A DNA stretch of 64,000 bases from assembly GCA_030425395.1 (NCBI GenBank), contig JAUIAS010000017.1, positions 1-64,000 on the forward strand. The letters run 5' to 3'. Origin of the DNA: Alphaproteobacteria bacterium. Lineage in GTDB: Bacteria > Pseudomonadota > Alphaproteobacteria > Rhodobacterales > Rhodobacteraceae. Shown here in pieces: positions 21,212 through 31,117 of this stretch. The position numbers and the translations under genes are program-made. Each line of letters opens with the position of its first letter. Positions within the stretch are counted from its first letter, which is position 1. The notes under the pieces were generated by a model, which saw nothing but the letters and a program-made list of their open reading frames with translations, was not told the origin of the DNA and searched no databases.

Positions 21212-22153
21212 CTAAAGAAGTGGCCTGCTGTTCTTGAGGTGTCGCACAATCAGCCGCTTTTGCAGTTTTGCCGACGGAATGGGGTGCGCGGGGCGGGGGG
21301 CATAGCCGGCCTTGGCCACATCTGGAAACAGGGTCAGAATTTCCTGCATCGCCTCAGCGCCCATCGTCTCAAGGGCTTCGGGGCCGGTGAACAGGCTCTC
21401 CGATGGGGTGCCTTCGGCGAACACCACTTCGTGTTGATCGAAAAGTAGGTGGTAATACGTGATCGTACAAATGTCGGTATCAACAAAAATGCCGGGCATG
21501 CTGATGAGTTTTATGGCCGGGATCAAAACGTCTGACACGCCGAATATCCGCATGGCGATTTTCGAACTGACGACCATCCGATGCTGTCTTGACACCAGCA
21601 GATCGCACAAAGGCAATCCGCCGCCCAAGGCCCCTTTGGTGATCCGCACCGGGCGCAGTTTCGGATTGTCTGCAAGCTCTTCCTGGGTCACCGCGCGGCA
21701 TCCGATCCAGCGAATCCGTCGCGCATCGCCGCCTTCCGTGACGCAAATATCGCCGGCCTTCAGCGTTTCGATTTGGCGCGGGCCATCGTCGGTTTCGATC
21801 TGAGTGCCAGCGGCAAAGCAAAGAATGCCTTCGATCGTGATCGTGACGTTTTCGGTATCGGATTGACCGGCCCCAATTCCGCTGTTGTCGAACATGTTGA
21901 CCGTAAATGTGTCGGTCAACGTATCGCCGGGATCCAGCGCGATGACATCAAGATTGGTGTTGTCGAGCGTATAGGTCCACGTTCCTGTTGCGGCGTCGAT
22001 CGTGGCGGTGCCATAGCTGCCTTGGGCGGTTATGGTGAAAGTATCGTCAGTATTTCCGGTGAGCCCGCCCACGTCATCCAGATCGCCGCTGACGCTTATG
22101 TCACCTTCGGTGATGGTTGCGGCCAGATCGCCCCCGATGTTTGGTGTGCCCAT
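21212..22153 (-). CDS. VCBS-repeat and Hint-domain protein
   Basis: This 313-residue protein has one VCBS/cadherin-like repeat (about 15-108: GTATIDAATGTWTYTLDNTN) joined to a Hint_2 domain that starts at Cys112 (LCFAAGTQIETDDG). It has the strand motif GPRQIETLKAGD and the block-B-like SRQHRMVV (His191). The key Hint cysteine and histidine are therefore intact. There is no signal peptide, and type I secretion is the usual route for such proteins. It begins three bases after the stop of a HlyC-like acyltransferase gene, an unusual partner. VCBS-Hint proteins are common in roseobacters, but their function is not established. Confidence 0.85.
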   Translation of the reverse strand: MGTPNIGGDLAATITEGDISVSGDLDDVGGLTGNTDDTFTITAQGSYGTATIDAATGTWTYTLDNTNLDVIALDPGDTLTDTFTVNMFDNSGIGAGQSDTENVTITIEGILCFAAGTQIETDDGPRQIETLKAGDICVTEGGDARRIRWIGCRAVTQEELADNPKLRPVRITKGALGGGLPLCDLLVSRQHRMVVSSKIAMRIFGVSDVLIPAIKLISMPGIFVDTDICTITYYHLLFDQHEVVFAEGTPSESLFTGPEALETMGAEAMQEILTLFPDVAKAGYAPRPAHPIPSAKLQKRLIVRHLKNSRPLL

Positions 22154-22156
22154 GGT

Positions 22157-22750
22157 TCAACCCTCACGATCAAGTTGTCGGCCGAACTGATTTTGCCCAT
22201 ACGACGTGATAGAGATGGCGCTGTCGGCGTTCTGGCGATGCCATTCTATGACACGGGCGCGGGTTCCGACACGATTGTGCCAAAGCGTGCGAACCCGGTT
22301 CGTCTGCCGGTTTTCGGCCATGACCTTGATGACCTGATCCAGATGCCCAAATGGGGCCGCCAGATCCACGACCCACAGTGAGGTGCCGTTGTTCCACTGT
22401 TCCGCCCTCAAGGGGATGCGATCCATTGCAAATTGTCGCTCGGTATCATGGTCCAATCCGGCCCATGTAAAGAATGCACGAGGAAAGCCGTTGCTGCGCA
22501 AGATGCGATATTGCGCCAGACGCAAGGGTGGCTCCAGCATGGAAAAGACCTGCGCGAGCGGCCTGATCCTGTGATAGCGCGACATGGAGATCAGAAAAAA
22601 CATCGCGCCCAAGTCAGCCAACTGGCGATCAGGCAGGTCGAACCAGCCCTCCGGGAAAGGGATCCCCGCGTCGCCTTGTGCATTTCGCAGAGCGCTCAGA
22701 TGTCTTAGCGAAACGCGCAAGAACTTTTCTTGCGTGGTCTTGTCGCTCAT
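22157..22750 (-). CDS. HlyC-like toxin-activating lysine acyltransferase
   Basis: This 197-residue protein resembles HlyC, which moves an acyl chain from acyl-ACP to internal lysines of an RTX toxin in the cytoplasm. Family landmarks in order are LGAMFFLISMSRYHR (candidate catalytic His60), LRLAQYRILRSNGFPRAFFTWAGL, WNNGTSLWVVDLAAPFG (candidate Asp129) and a closing VRTLWHNRVG. Both candidate catalytic positions known from HlyC are kept. The next gene, three bases on, is the VCBS-Hint protein, not an RTX toxin, and no hlyB/hlyD-like transporter is in the window. A near-perfect palindrome lies 36 bases upstream of the start codon. Confidence 0.83.
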   Translation of the reverse strand: MSDKTTQEKFLRVSLRHLSALRNAQGDAGIPFPEGWFDLPDRQLADLGAMFFLISMSRYHRIRPLAQVFSMLEPPLRLAQYRILRSNGFPRAFFTWAGLDHDTERQFAMDRIPLRAEQWNNGTSLWVVDLAAPFGHLDQVIKVMAENRQTNRVRTLWHNRVGTRARVIEWHRQNADSAISITSYGQNQFGRQLDREG

Positions 22751-22785
22751 TTTTCCTGCCTCACAGCAGGGGCCAGCTTCTACGA

Positions 22786-22808
22786 ACTGTTTCCCCTAGG
22801 GAAACAGT
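22786..22808. promoter_or_regulatory. 23-bp palindrome upstream of the HlyC-like gene
   Basis: Arms ACTGTTTCCC (22786-22795) and GGGAAACAGT (22799-22808) are perfect inverted repeats around CTA. Ten-base arms and full symmetry make it a good operator for a dimeric regulator. Its size is like a LuxR- or TetR-type box, but the regulator is not identified. It lies 36 bases before the acyltransferase ATG on the reverse strand. Confidence 0.7.
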
Positions 22809-22908
22809 AGCAGTATTTCATACCGTTTTCAAAGTGAGCGATGGATTTTCTTTGCAAGGCCCGCAGAAAGCGTCAGGATTCGGCGGAACCGTGAGCTGAA
22901 ACACGCAA

Positions 22909-22938
22909 AAAAGGGCACCGCTTTGCGATGCCCTTTTC
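22909..22938 (-). terminator. Intrinsic terminator of ppaC
   Basis: AAAAGGGCA pairs with TGCCCTTTT around CCGCTTTGCGA, which itself can form CGC/GCG. On the reverse strand, downstream of ppaC, the stem is followed by a run of six T residues (22908-22913 complement). This separates ppaC from the acyltransferase gene. Confidence 0.88.
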
Positions 22939-22969
22939 AAAGAAGTGAATCTGTGCCCCCGGTGTCGGG

Positions 22970-23890
22970 TCAGACCTTGAGATTGGGAATGATCTGTTTT
23001 TTGCGGCTCATGACGCCGGGCAGGACAACTGTATCGCCCGTGACTGTCGCGCCAAAGCTTTTCTCGGCGACGGATTTGACCAGATCGTTGGGAACCAAAA
23101 GGGTGGCTTCTTCGTTGAGGATATCCACAACAAAGAGCAAGACCTGATCGGCCCCGTCTTCCTTGGCGACGTCGACCATTGCCGACATCAGGCTGTCCTT
23201 GCGATCCAGAACCATCTGCGGCGCGGTGGTTTCCAGAACGCTGACGCGGAAATCCTTGCCATCAACGGTGTATTCCTTGGAGTCCATCCGCAACAATTCA
23301 GCGTCGGAAAAGGCGCTGACGTCGGATTTGGCGGCGAACATTTCGGCGGCATATTCCGAAATGTCGATGCCGATATCTGCAGCCAGTTTTTCCGCGACCG
23401 CGCGGTCATGTGGCGTGGTGGTGGGGCTGCGGAATTCCAATGTGTCCGACAGAATGCATGTCAAAGCGGTTGCCTTGGCCCATTCGGGCATGCGATCCGC
23501 GTCTTCTCCCATCAGATCAACCATGATCGTCGCGGTGCAAGCCAGCGGGCGCACAGTGATTTCGATGGGGCCTTTGGTTTCCAGCCCGCCGACCAGCTTG
23601 TGGTGGTCAATGATCGCGCGGATATTGGCGTTGTTGATATTGGCGGGAAGCTCTGCGGGGTTGTTGGTGTCAACGACAACAACCGGCGCGTCGTCTTCGA
23701 CGTCGGAAATAATCGCAGGCTTTGGCAGGGACCAGCGCTCCAGCAGGAACGCAGCCTCGGTGTTGGGTTCGCCCAGCAGGACGGCTTCGGCCTTTTCGCC
23801 CTTCAACTCATTGAGATACCACGCCCACAGGATCGGCGATCCGGTGGAGTCGGTGTCGGGGGATTTGTGGCCAAAAACAAGCGTTGTCAT
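22970..23890 (-). CDS. ppaC: Manganese-dependent inorganic pyrophosphatase (family II)
   Basis: This 306-residue DHH-family enzyme hydrolyses pyrophosphate to phosphate in the cytoplasm. The metal ligands sit in GHKSPDTDS at the N-terminus, VVVDTNN near residue 73 and IDHHKLVGG near residue 95, and the C-terminal DHHA2 domain ends in GVMSRKKQIIPNL. The length is normal for family II, which is evolutionarily unrelated to the usual soluble Ppa. It is monocistronic, with its own terminator. Confidence 0.95.
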   Translation of the reverse strand: MTTLVFGHKSPDTDSTGSPILWAWYLNELKGEKAEAVLLGEPNTEAAFLLERWSLPKPAIISDVEDDAPVVVVDTNNPAELPANINNANIRAIIDHHKLVGGLETKGPIEITVRPLACTATIMVDLMGEDADRMPEWAKATALTCILSDTLEFRSPTTTPHDRAVAEKLAADIGIDISEYAAEMFAAKSDVSAFSDAELLRMDSKEYTVDGKDFRVSVLETTAPQMVLDRKDSLMSAMVDVAKEDGADQVLLFVVDILNEEATLLVPNDLVKSVAEKSFGATVTGDTVVLPGVMSRKKQIIPNLKV

Positions 23891-23993
23891 GCGGGTGATC
23901 CTTGGTATTGGATGTGTTCGCGCGCCTTATAGAAAGCCCCGCAGCGCTTGTCACGGGGGGTGCGGTGCCGTGCGACCATGGGTCTTGACGAGG

Positions 23994-24983
23994 TCAGAAT
24001 GGCAAGCGTTCGATCTGATAGCCCGCTTGCTGCAACGCATGAAGAAGACCAGCCTCGCCCATCAGGTGTAAAGCGCCCACGGCGATAAAGATATGCCGTT
24101 CCGTTCTGGGCAGGATCTTATCCATCCACATTGCATTGCGCCGGTCCAAAAGGCGTTCGCGCAGGTCGTTCATCATGGCATCGAGTTCGGCGTCTGGAAT
24201 TCCGCCGCCACGTTGGGCAATGATATCGGCCATCGCCCATGCGCCCGCATTGTCCTGATCAAAATATCGCGCGACGACGGTGGCGAATTGGTCGTCGGAT
24301 TGTTCGGCCATCGGCAGCGATGCCAAAAGCAGGCGCAGTTGCGCGTCGATGGATTGCTCTGTGAAGATGGCGAACAGGTCTTCGTGGCGTTCCAGTCCCA
24401 CACTGGGAATGCCGGTTTCCTGCGCAATCTCGATCAGCCGTTTGTCCAGCCCGTTCTGCCCGGCCTCACCTTGCGACAGAACGCAGGCCGGAATGCCCAG
24501 CATCAGGCTGAGAAACCAGGGCTGCGTCTTGGCGACCATAAATGACGGCATGCCGCGTTTTGCCATCGCGTCAGACAGACGCTGCCAATCCACGTCGGAC
24601 ATGCGGTCGGGCAGGGTCGGCCCTTGGGTGATAAACGCTCGCGAGGGATCCTGCGACATGGCGCGTTTCATCCGGGCCTGTTCATCGTCCGTCATTTCGA
24701 TCATCAGCAATTCGGCCCCCTTGAGCGCGGGTCGGATCCGCGCAACGATTTCTGGCCAACGCGGATCGTTCAGATGCATGGTGCCGACAATCTGGATTTC
24801 CTGAGCGCCGCGCCGCGCGACCCAACGGTTGCCCGTCCCAAAGGGGGTTTTTGCGCGGAACGCATCCAGCTCGGCGGCTTCGGTTTCGCTGAGTGTGGCG
24901 CGCAGGTCCCGTCCGTTACATTCGGCCATGCCGAGCGTCGGCAAGAGTGCGGTAATCATCAGCGTTATTGCGAACAAGCGCAT
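23994..24983 (-). CDS. TraB/GumN family protein
   Basis: This 329-residue protein has a signal peptide (MRLFAITLMITALLPTLGMA) and the TraB/GumN (TIKI-like) core. The first conserved motif is IQIVGTMHLNDPRWPEI with the GTxH signature, and the C-terminal one is HIFIAVGALHLMGEAGLLHALQQAGY. TIKI relatives in animals are metalloproteases; the bacterial function is not settled. ATG at 24983 has a GGAG ribosome site and starts the signal peptide. The upstream 36-codon extension has no such support. It is divergent from the DUF2161 gene with about 100 bases between starts. Confidence 0.87.
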   Translation of the reverse strand: MRLFAITLMITALLPTLGMAECNGRDLRATLSETEAAELDAFRAKTPFGTGNRWVARRGAQEIQIVGTMHLNDPRWPEIVARIRPALKGAELLMIEMTDDEQARMKRAMSQDPSRAFITQGPTLPDRMSDVDWQRLSDAMAKRGMPSFMVAKTQPWFLSLMLGIPACVLSQGEAGQNGLDKRLIEIAQETGIPSVGLERHEDLFAIFTEQSIDAQLRLLLASLPMAEQSDDQFATVVARYFDQDNAGAWAMADIIAQRGGGIPDAELDAMMNDLRERLLDRRNAMWMDKILPRTERHIFIAVGALHLMGEAGLLHALQQAGYQIERLPF

Positions 24984-25084
24984 TTGGGGGCTCTCCTCAG
25001 AGTTTGCAGCCAATCTAGGAATCGATGGCCCCCTGCGCAATCGCATGGCTTGTCTTTGGCTGAGGTAGGCGGTTGACTGCGGCC

Positions 25085-25744
25085 ATGGCAACCGAAGCGG
25101 ACCTTTACGCGCCGATCAAGGCATTCCTGGAAAATCAGGGCTACACCGTCAAAGGTGAGGTGGGGGCCGCTGATGTTGTGGCTGTTCGCGGGGAAGATGT
25201 GCCGGTCATCGTCGAGTTGAAGCGCGGGTTTTCCCTTGCGCTCTATCATCAGGCGATCCGGCGACAGGGGGTGACCGAAGCTGTCTATATTGCGGTTCCG
25301 CGTCCCGGTGGGCGTAGTGTTCGCCGGATCGTCGCCGATAACCGGGCGCTGTGCAGGCGGTTGGGGATCGGTTTGATTCTGATATCTGCGCGCGGCAAGG
25401 TTGATGTGCTGTGCGATCCCGGCCCGTATCGCCCCAAGATCCAGCCGAAACGGCAGGGGCGTTTGCTGCGCGAATTCGAACGCCTCAGGGGCGATCCGAA
25501 TCCCGGCGGGTCGGTGCGGCGTGGAATCGTCACGGCCTATCGGCAGGATGCGCTGGCCTGTGCGCGGGTTCTGGCCGAACAGGGGCCAACCAAAGGTTCT
25601 CAGGTGGCTGGTGCAGCCGAAGTCCCCAATGCGACGCGGTTAATGGCGGACAACCACTATGGATGGTTTGTGCGTATAAAAACAGGTGTTTACGATCTGA
25701 CCGACGCGGGCCGATCCGGATTGTCGGACTGGTCATCTTCCTGA
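25085..25744 (+). CDS. DUF2161 protein with PD-(D/E)XK nuclease-like core
   Basis: This 219-residue protein has a restriction-endonuclease-like core at the N-terminus: Asp30 in GAADVVAVRG and Glu44-Leu-Lys46 in VIVELKRGF fit the D-x13-ELK metal site. The C-terminal part (GPTKGSQVAGAAEVPNATRLMADNHYGWFVRI) looks like a small winged-helix-like module. The family is listed as putative phosphodiesterases with no known substrate. A TTG at 25073 is possible, but ATG at 25085 begins the recognisable sequence MATEADLYAPIK. It lies just upstream of the groESL promoter. Confidence 0.8.
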   Translation: MATEADLYAPIKAFLENQGYTVKGEVGAADVVAVRGEDVPVIVELKRGFSLALYHQAIRRQGVTEAVYIAVPRPGGRSVRRIVADNRALCRRLGIGLILISARGKVDVLCDPGPYRPKIQPKRQGRLLREFERLRGDPNPGGSVRRGIVTAYRQDALACARVLAEQGPTKGSQVAGAAEVPNATRLMADNHYGWFVRIKTGVYDLTDAGRSGLSDWSSS

Positions 25745-25778
25745 ATTCAGCCCGGATAAAAATTTTGCATCACAGTTG

Positions 25779-25807
25779 TTGACAGGTTGTCGCGGCCTGC
25801 CTACTTA
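25779..25807 (+). promoter_or_regulatory. groESL promoter
   Basis: TTGACA at 25779-25784 is a perfect -35 hexamer, followed by a 17-base spacer and TACTTA at 25802-25807. It sits immediately before the CIRCE element, so HrcA bound there would block transcription start. Confidence 0.8.
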
Positions 25808-25814
25808 TGCGCCG

Positions 25815-25841
25815 TTAGCACTCGTCGCGAGTGAGTGCTAA
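25815..25841 (+). promoter_or_regulatory. CIRCE operator (HrcA site)
   Basis: TTAGCACTC (25815-25823), a nine-base spacer and GAGTGCTAA (25833-25841) match the CIRCE consensus exactly. CIRCE binds the HrcA repressor and gives heat induction of groESL. Confidence 0.97.
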
Positions 25842-25905
25842 TCACCCTTACCGGAGAGCGGGGGGTGTAGGAAAAGAATACTTTGAGCCTCAAGGAGCTG
25901 CAAAG

Positions 25906-26196
25906 ATGGCATTGAAACCACTTCATGACCGCGTGCTGGTACGCCGCGTCGAAAGCGACGACACAACCAAAGGCGGTCTGATCATTCCCGAAAGCGCCAA
26001 GGAAAAGCCGGCAGAAGGTCTGATCGTGGCGTGCGGCGAAGGTGCCCGCAAGGACAGCGGTGAGCTGATCCAAATGGCCGTTAAGGCAGGCGACAAGGTG
26101 CTGTTTGGCAAATGGTCCGGCACCGAAGTGACCGTCGACGGCGAAGAACTGCTGATCATGAAAGAAAGCGACATCCTCGGTGTAATCGAGGGCTGA
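25906..26196 (+). CDS. groES: Co-chaperonin GroES
   Basis: This 96-residue co-chaperonin forms the heptameric lid of GroEL. It shows the N-terminal [16 protein letters not shown], the mobile-loop region [14 protein letters not shown] and the C-terminal [15 protein letters not shown]. An upstream GTG frame would overlap the CIRCE element, so ATG at 25906, behind AAGGAGCTGCAAAG, is the start. It is transcribed with groEL, 46 bases downstream. Confidence 0.98.
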   Translation: MALKPLHDRVLVRRVESDDTTKGGLIIPESAKEKPAEGLIVACGEGARKDSGELIQMAVKAGDKVLFGKWSGTEVTVDGEELLIMKESDILGVIEG

Positions 26197-26212
26197 TCCG
26201 CGTTTCGTCTGA

Positions 26213-27892
<1,680 letters not shown>

Positions 27893-27920
27893 TCATCCGC
27901 GCCAAAGCGCTGAAAATGTT

Positions 27921-27949
27921 AACGGGGCTGCCACTGGCGGCCCCGTTTT
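27921..27949 (+). terminator. Intrinsic terminator of groESL
   Basis: ACGGGGC at 27922-27928 pairs with GCCCCGT ending at 27946, with an inner GCC/GGC pair, and is followed by TTTTC. It sits about 30 bases after the groEL stop. Confidence 0.88.
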
Positions 27950-28019
27950 CGTTTGTCTCGGAACGAACGCGGCGCAGAGCCAAGGCGCGCATGACGATCA
28001 GCCGACTATCCCGGCCGTC

Positions 28020-28328
28020 TCAGGCGATGCTGCCTGCCTCGCGTTCAAAGGAGAATACAGCAACAGCAGACAATTCGTTGATGCGCACAGGGAATTTCTG
28101 CCTCAGTTCGGAAAACACAGGTGCCTTCTTTTGCGCAAATTCGGCCATCGCTTCCATCGCATCAAAGCGCACCGTCACGGATACCCCGCCTTTCTTGTCC
28201 AAAAGGATGCTCAGGCTGGCGATATTTGATTCCGATATCACACCGCCGATTTGTTCCGACAGGAAAGAAACGCCGCCTTTTGCCTCTCCGATAGAGGCAA
28301 ACTCCAGGTTGTACACTTTACAAAACAC
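28020..28328 (-). CDS. Small unknown protein coupled to GAF gene
   Basis: This 102-residue protein is not recognised. It has alternating strands and helices (MFCKVYNLEFASIGE, SLSILLDKKGGVSVTVRFDAMEAMAEFAQ, INELSAVAVFSFE) that could fit a small alpha/beta-barrel or sensor-like fold; there are no membrane segments or signal peptide. The start is GTG at 28328, only three bases after the stop of the GAF gene and without a clear ribosome site of its own, so translation is probably coupled. The pairing suggests it works with or is regulated by the GAF protein. Confidence 0.62.
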   Translation of the reverse strand: MFCKVYNLEFASIGEAKGGVSFLSEQIGGVISESNIASLSILLDKKGGVSVTVRFDAMEAMAEFAQKKAPVFSELRQKFPVRINELSAVAVFSFEREAGSIA

Positions 28329-28331
28329 GTC

Positions 28332-29165
28332 TCAGATATCCTCGTCATCCATCACATCGAACATTTCTTCGAGCATGTCGAAATCGTGGATCAGGCTCTT
28401 CATGCTTTTATACTCGGCTGGACCAAGTCCCTGACCGGTCTTCAAGGCATTCCCGTTCGATGTAAGTTTAAGGCTGCCCTCGTCGCTGATGGCTAATCCT
28501 GCCTTAATCAGGCCGTCATGTTCCGACCTGTCCAGATGCTGGCCCATACATAGCTTCAGAAAGGCGCGGGCATCGGTAAGGTTGGCCACACCGGCACCCT
28601 CAAGCGCAGTGAGAACGTCGGCGGACTTGCGAGCGACCATTTCCTGTTGGTCGGTCTGCATCTGAATGAACAGTGCCAGATTGGCGGTGATTGTGCTCAG
28701 ACGGTCGATGATGTCCTGATCCAAATGCCTTGGTTCGAAGTCCACCGCACAGATGGTTCCGAGAACATGGCCTTCGCGGGTCACGATCGGAAATCCCGCC
28801 CAGAATACCCAGTGCGGATCGTTGGTCACCAGCGGGTGGTTATGAAACACAGGATCAATGCGCAAATCATTGACGACATATGGTTTGGTATCCAAGAGCG
28901 CGTATTGGCAGACGGTTTCTTCACGCACGACTTCTGTCTTGCCGGTCATGCTTCCGGTAAAGTTCTCTGACAGAAAATATTGTCGCGTGTCATCCAGCAG
29001 CCCCGCATGGGACACTGGAACCTCGGCGATATGCCTGAACATCCCGGTATAGAAATCGAAGTGATCTGTGTTTACAGACCCCATCAGCCCAGAGCGGTTG
29101 ACCGCTCTGAGACGCATCGCTTCGTTTGCTGGGTGCCGCGCGGGCTGGAATGTAGAGGTTGCCAT
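28332..29165 (-). CDS. GAF-domain sensory protein
   Basis: This 277-residue soluble protein has a GAF domain over about residues 30-180. The stretch QYALLDTKPYVVNDLRIDPVFHNHPLVTNDPHWVFWAGFPIV followed by GHVLGTICAVDFEPRHL is the classic pattern seen in GAF domains of cyclic-di-GMP and histidine-kinase proteins. After a helix (about 180-205) the C-terminal 80 residues are not recognised and end in an acidic tail (FDVMDDEDI); no GGDEF, EAL or kinase domain is present, so it is a stand-alone sensor. ATG at 29165 has AAAGGAGGG five bases upstream. It is coupled to the small unknown gene downstream. Confidence 0.82.
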   Translation of the reverse strand: MATSTFQPARHPANEAMRLRAVNRSGLMGSVNTDHFDFYTGMFRHIAEVPVSHAGLLDDTRQYFLSENFTGSMTGKTEVVREETVCQYALLDTKPYVVNDLRIDPVFHNHPLVTNDPHWVFWAGFPIVTREGHVLGTICAVDFEPRHLDQDIIDRLSTITANLALFIQMQTDQQEMVARKSADVLTALEGAGVANLTDARAFLKLCMGQHLDRSEHDGLIKAGLAISDEGSLKLTSNGNALKTGQGLGPAEYKSMKSLIHDFDMLEEMFDVMDDEDI

Positions 29166-29236
29166 TGGCCCTCCTTTCATTCTCGTGAAAGAACGGCCAA
29201 TTCTGCCATCTTCTTAGGCGGCGTCGCTGATGCGGG

Positions 29237-29256
29237 GGCGGCGGTGTTGCGCCGCC
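29237..29256 (-). terminator. GC-rich hairpin after the crotonase gene
   Basis: GGCGGCG (29237-29243) pairs with CGCCGCC (29250-29256) around GTGTTG, 19 bases past the crotonase stop on the reverse strand. No T-run follows, so it is only a weak terminator candidate. Confidence 0.4.
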
Positions 29257-29274
29257 GCCACTCACGATGATGTG

Positions 29275-30084
29275 TCAGTCCGAATTGGGGCGAACGCGGG
29301 CTGCGCTTTTGTCGGCAAAGGCGGCCAATCGTGCCCGTGCATCGGGTTGGGTGTTGACCACGCCAGCCACCACGGCCTCGGCGTAGGCAGCATCCAGGGC
29401 GGACATATTCTGCATGTGGCTGACCGCCGAACAGATGGCAAAGTTGGACAGGGGCAAATTCTGCGCCGCCTTGCGCGCCAGATCCATCGCGGCATCAAGA
29501 CTGGAGCCGTCAACGAAGTATTGCGCAAGACCAACGTCGATGGCTTCTTGTCCTTGATAGACGCGCCCGGTCAGCATCATGTCGATCATGCGTGCCTTGC
29601 CCACAAGATCGGTGACCCGGATCGTGGCACCGCCACCGGTAAACAGGCCACGCTGGCCTTCGGGCAAAGCAAAATAGGCAGTTTGATCCATGACCCGGAC
29701 ATGGGCCGAACTGGCCAATTCCAGCCCGCCGCCAACAACTGCCCCCTGCAGGGCGGCGATGATCGGCACGCCGCCGTATTCCATCTTGTTGAATGCCTCA
29801 TGCCATCGCAGGCAGACATGCATGAAATCCGCCGGGCTGCGGTCTTCGTCGTGATGCTCGATCAGGTCGAGCCCGGCGCAGAAATGATCGCCCGACCCGG
29901 CCAGAACCACGGCCAGAACCCCGGCGCGGGGCGCGGCCGAGAAGAACTGAACAAGCTCTTCGATCGTGTCGATATCCAGCGCGTTGCGTTTGGCCGGGCG
30001 GTTCAGGGTCACAACCCAAACCCCGTCCTCATGCTGTTGGATGTCCAGGTTCTTGAATTGCGAGATGTCTATCTTGATCGGCAT
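29275..30084 (-). CDS. Crotonase/enoyl-CoA hydratase family protein
   Basis: This 269-residue crotonase-fold enzyme acts on a CoA thioester. The oxyanion-hole loops are [16 protein letters not shown] and [20 protein letters not shown], and the usual second catalytic acid position lies in [16 protein letters not shown]. Family members hydrate, isomerise or decarboxylate acyl-CoAs; the exact reaction is not readable. The frame extends 37 codons upstream, but ATG at 30084 ([11 protein letters not shown]) behind AAGGGTGAG is the likely start. It is divergent from the transporter gene. Confidence 0.88.
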   Translation of the reverse strand: MPIKIDISQFKNLDIQQHEDGVWVVTLNRPAKRNALDIDTIEELVQFFSAAPRAGVLAVVLAGSGDHFCAGLDLIEHHDEDRSPADFMHVCLRWHEAFNKMEYGGVPIIAALQGAVVGGGLELASSAHVRVMDQTAYFALPEGQRGLFTGGGATIRVTDLVGKARMIDMMLTGRVYQGQEAIDVGLAQYFVDGSSLDAAMDLARKAAQNLPLSNFAICSAVSHMQNMSALDAAYAEAVVAGVVNTQPDARARLAAFADKSAARVRPNSD

Positions 30085-30256
30085 GGTCTCACCCTTGCAA
30101 AGCTGTGGTGCCGGGGCTGTGCGCCCGGCGTGGTTCATCGCACGATACCTTGGGGTAGGCGGAACAGGAACAGCCGATCGTTCACTGACGTGCACGACGT
30201 CGCGACGTCGCTATATCTTCCGTGCGCGCGGTCATTGAATAGGCTAAGGAGATCTC

Positions 30257-31117
30257 ATGCAGATTATTGTTCTTACCGCGCTGACCATGGTTGCCTTTGC
30301 GGCCAACTCTGTCCTCAACCGGATGGCACTGGCATCGGGGGGGATAGACGCTGCGAGTTTCGGGGCCTTGCGGTTGTTGGCAGGGGCTGTGATGCTTGGC
30401 TTGCTGATCGCGATGCGCGGTAATCTCAGGCGGGGTATCCGGCGCGGCGGAGTGGTGGCTGTGTTGGCGCTGTTTGCCTATATGTTCGGGTTCTCCTTTG
30501 CTTACAGGGCGTTGGATGCGGGCTTGGGCGCGCTGATCCTGTTCGGGGTGGTTCAGATCACCATGTTTGCCGGCGCGGTCGCCGAACGCGAACCGATGCC
30601 ACGCCGCCGTTGGATCGGCGCAGCGGTTGCCTTTGGTGGGTTGGCGTGGCTGCTTTGGCCGGGTCAGGGCGGTGGGGTCGTTGATCCTGTGGCCGGTGCG
30701 CTGATGATATTGGCCGGGGTCGGCTGGGGGCTGTATTCGCTATCCGGTCGAGGGCAGGCCGATCCGCTGTCTGCGACTTTTGCCAACTTTCTCAAGGCGG
30801 TGCCGCTGGGGTTGGGCGTGTTTTGGTTGCTTGGGCCGGTGGATGTGTCGTCAATAACCGGGCAGGGCATCGTGCTGGCTCTTGTGTCCGGTGCGGTGAC
30901 GTCCGGGCTTGGCTATGCGCTGTGGTATCGGGTCTTGCCCGCTTTGCCTGCAAGCGTGGCATCCGTGGCGCAATTGACCGTGCCTGTGATTGCGATGGCT
31001 GGCGGGTGGTTGCTCTTGGGGGAGCCGATGCAAGTTGGCAGCCTGCCACCGGCTCTGTGCGTGCTGACCGGTGTCGGGCTTTCGCTTTTGCCACGTCGCA
31101 GGGGCATCAACGGCTAA
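30257..31117 (+). CDS. DMT-superfamily (EamA) transporter
   Basis: This 286-residue inner-membrane protein has about ten hydrophobic segments arranged as two EamA repeats (for example IVLTALTMVAFAANSVLNRMAL at the start and GLGYALWYRVLPALPASVASV in the second half). DMT transporters export metabolites or amino acids, but the substrate here is unknown. AAGGAG precedes ATG. Its stop overlaps that of the convergent Nudix gene by 11 bases. Confidence 0.9.
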   Translation: MQIIVLTALTMVAFAANSVLNRMALASGGIDAASFGALRLLAGAVMLGLLIAMRGNLRRGIRRGGVVAVLALFAYMFGFSFAYRALDAGLGALILFGVVQITMFAGAVAEREPMPRRRWIGAAVAFGGLAWLLWPGQGGGVVDPVAGALMILAGVGWGLYSLSGRGQADPLSATFANFLKAVPLGLGVFWLLGPVDVSSITGQGIVLALVSGAVTSGLGYALWYRVLPALPASVASVAQLTVPVIAMAGGWLLLGEPMQVGSLPPALCVLTGVGLSLLPRRRGING

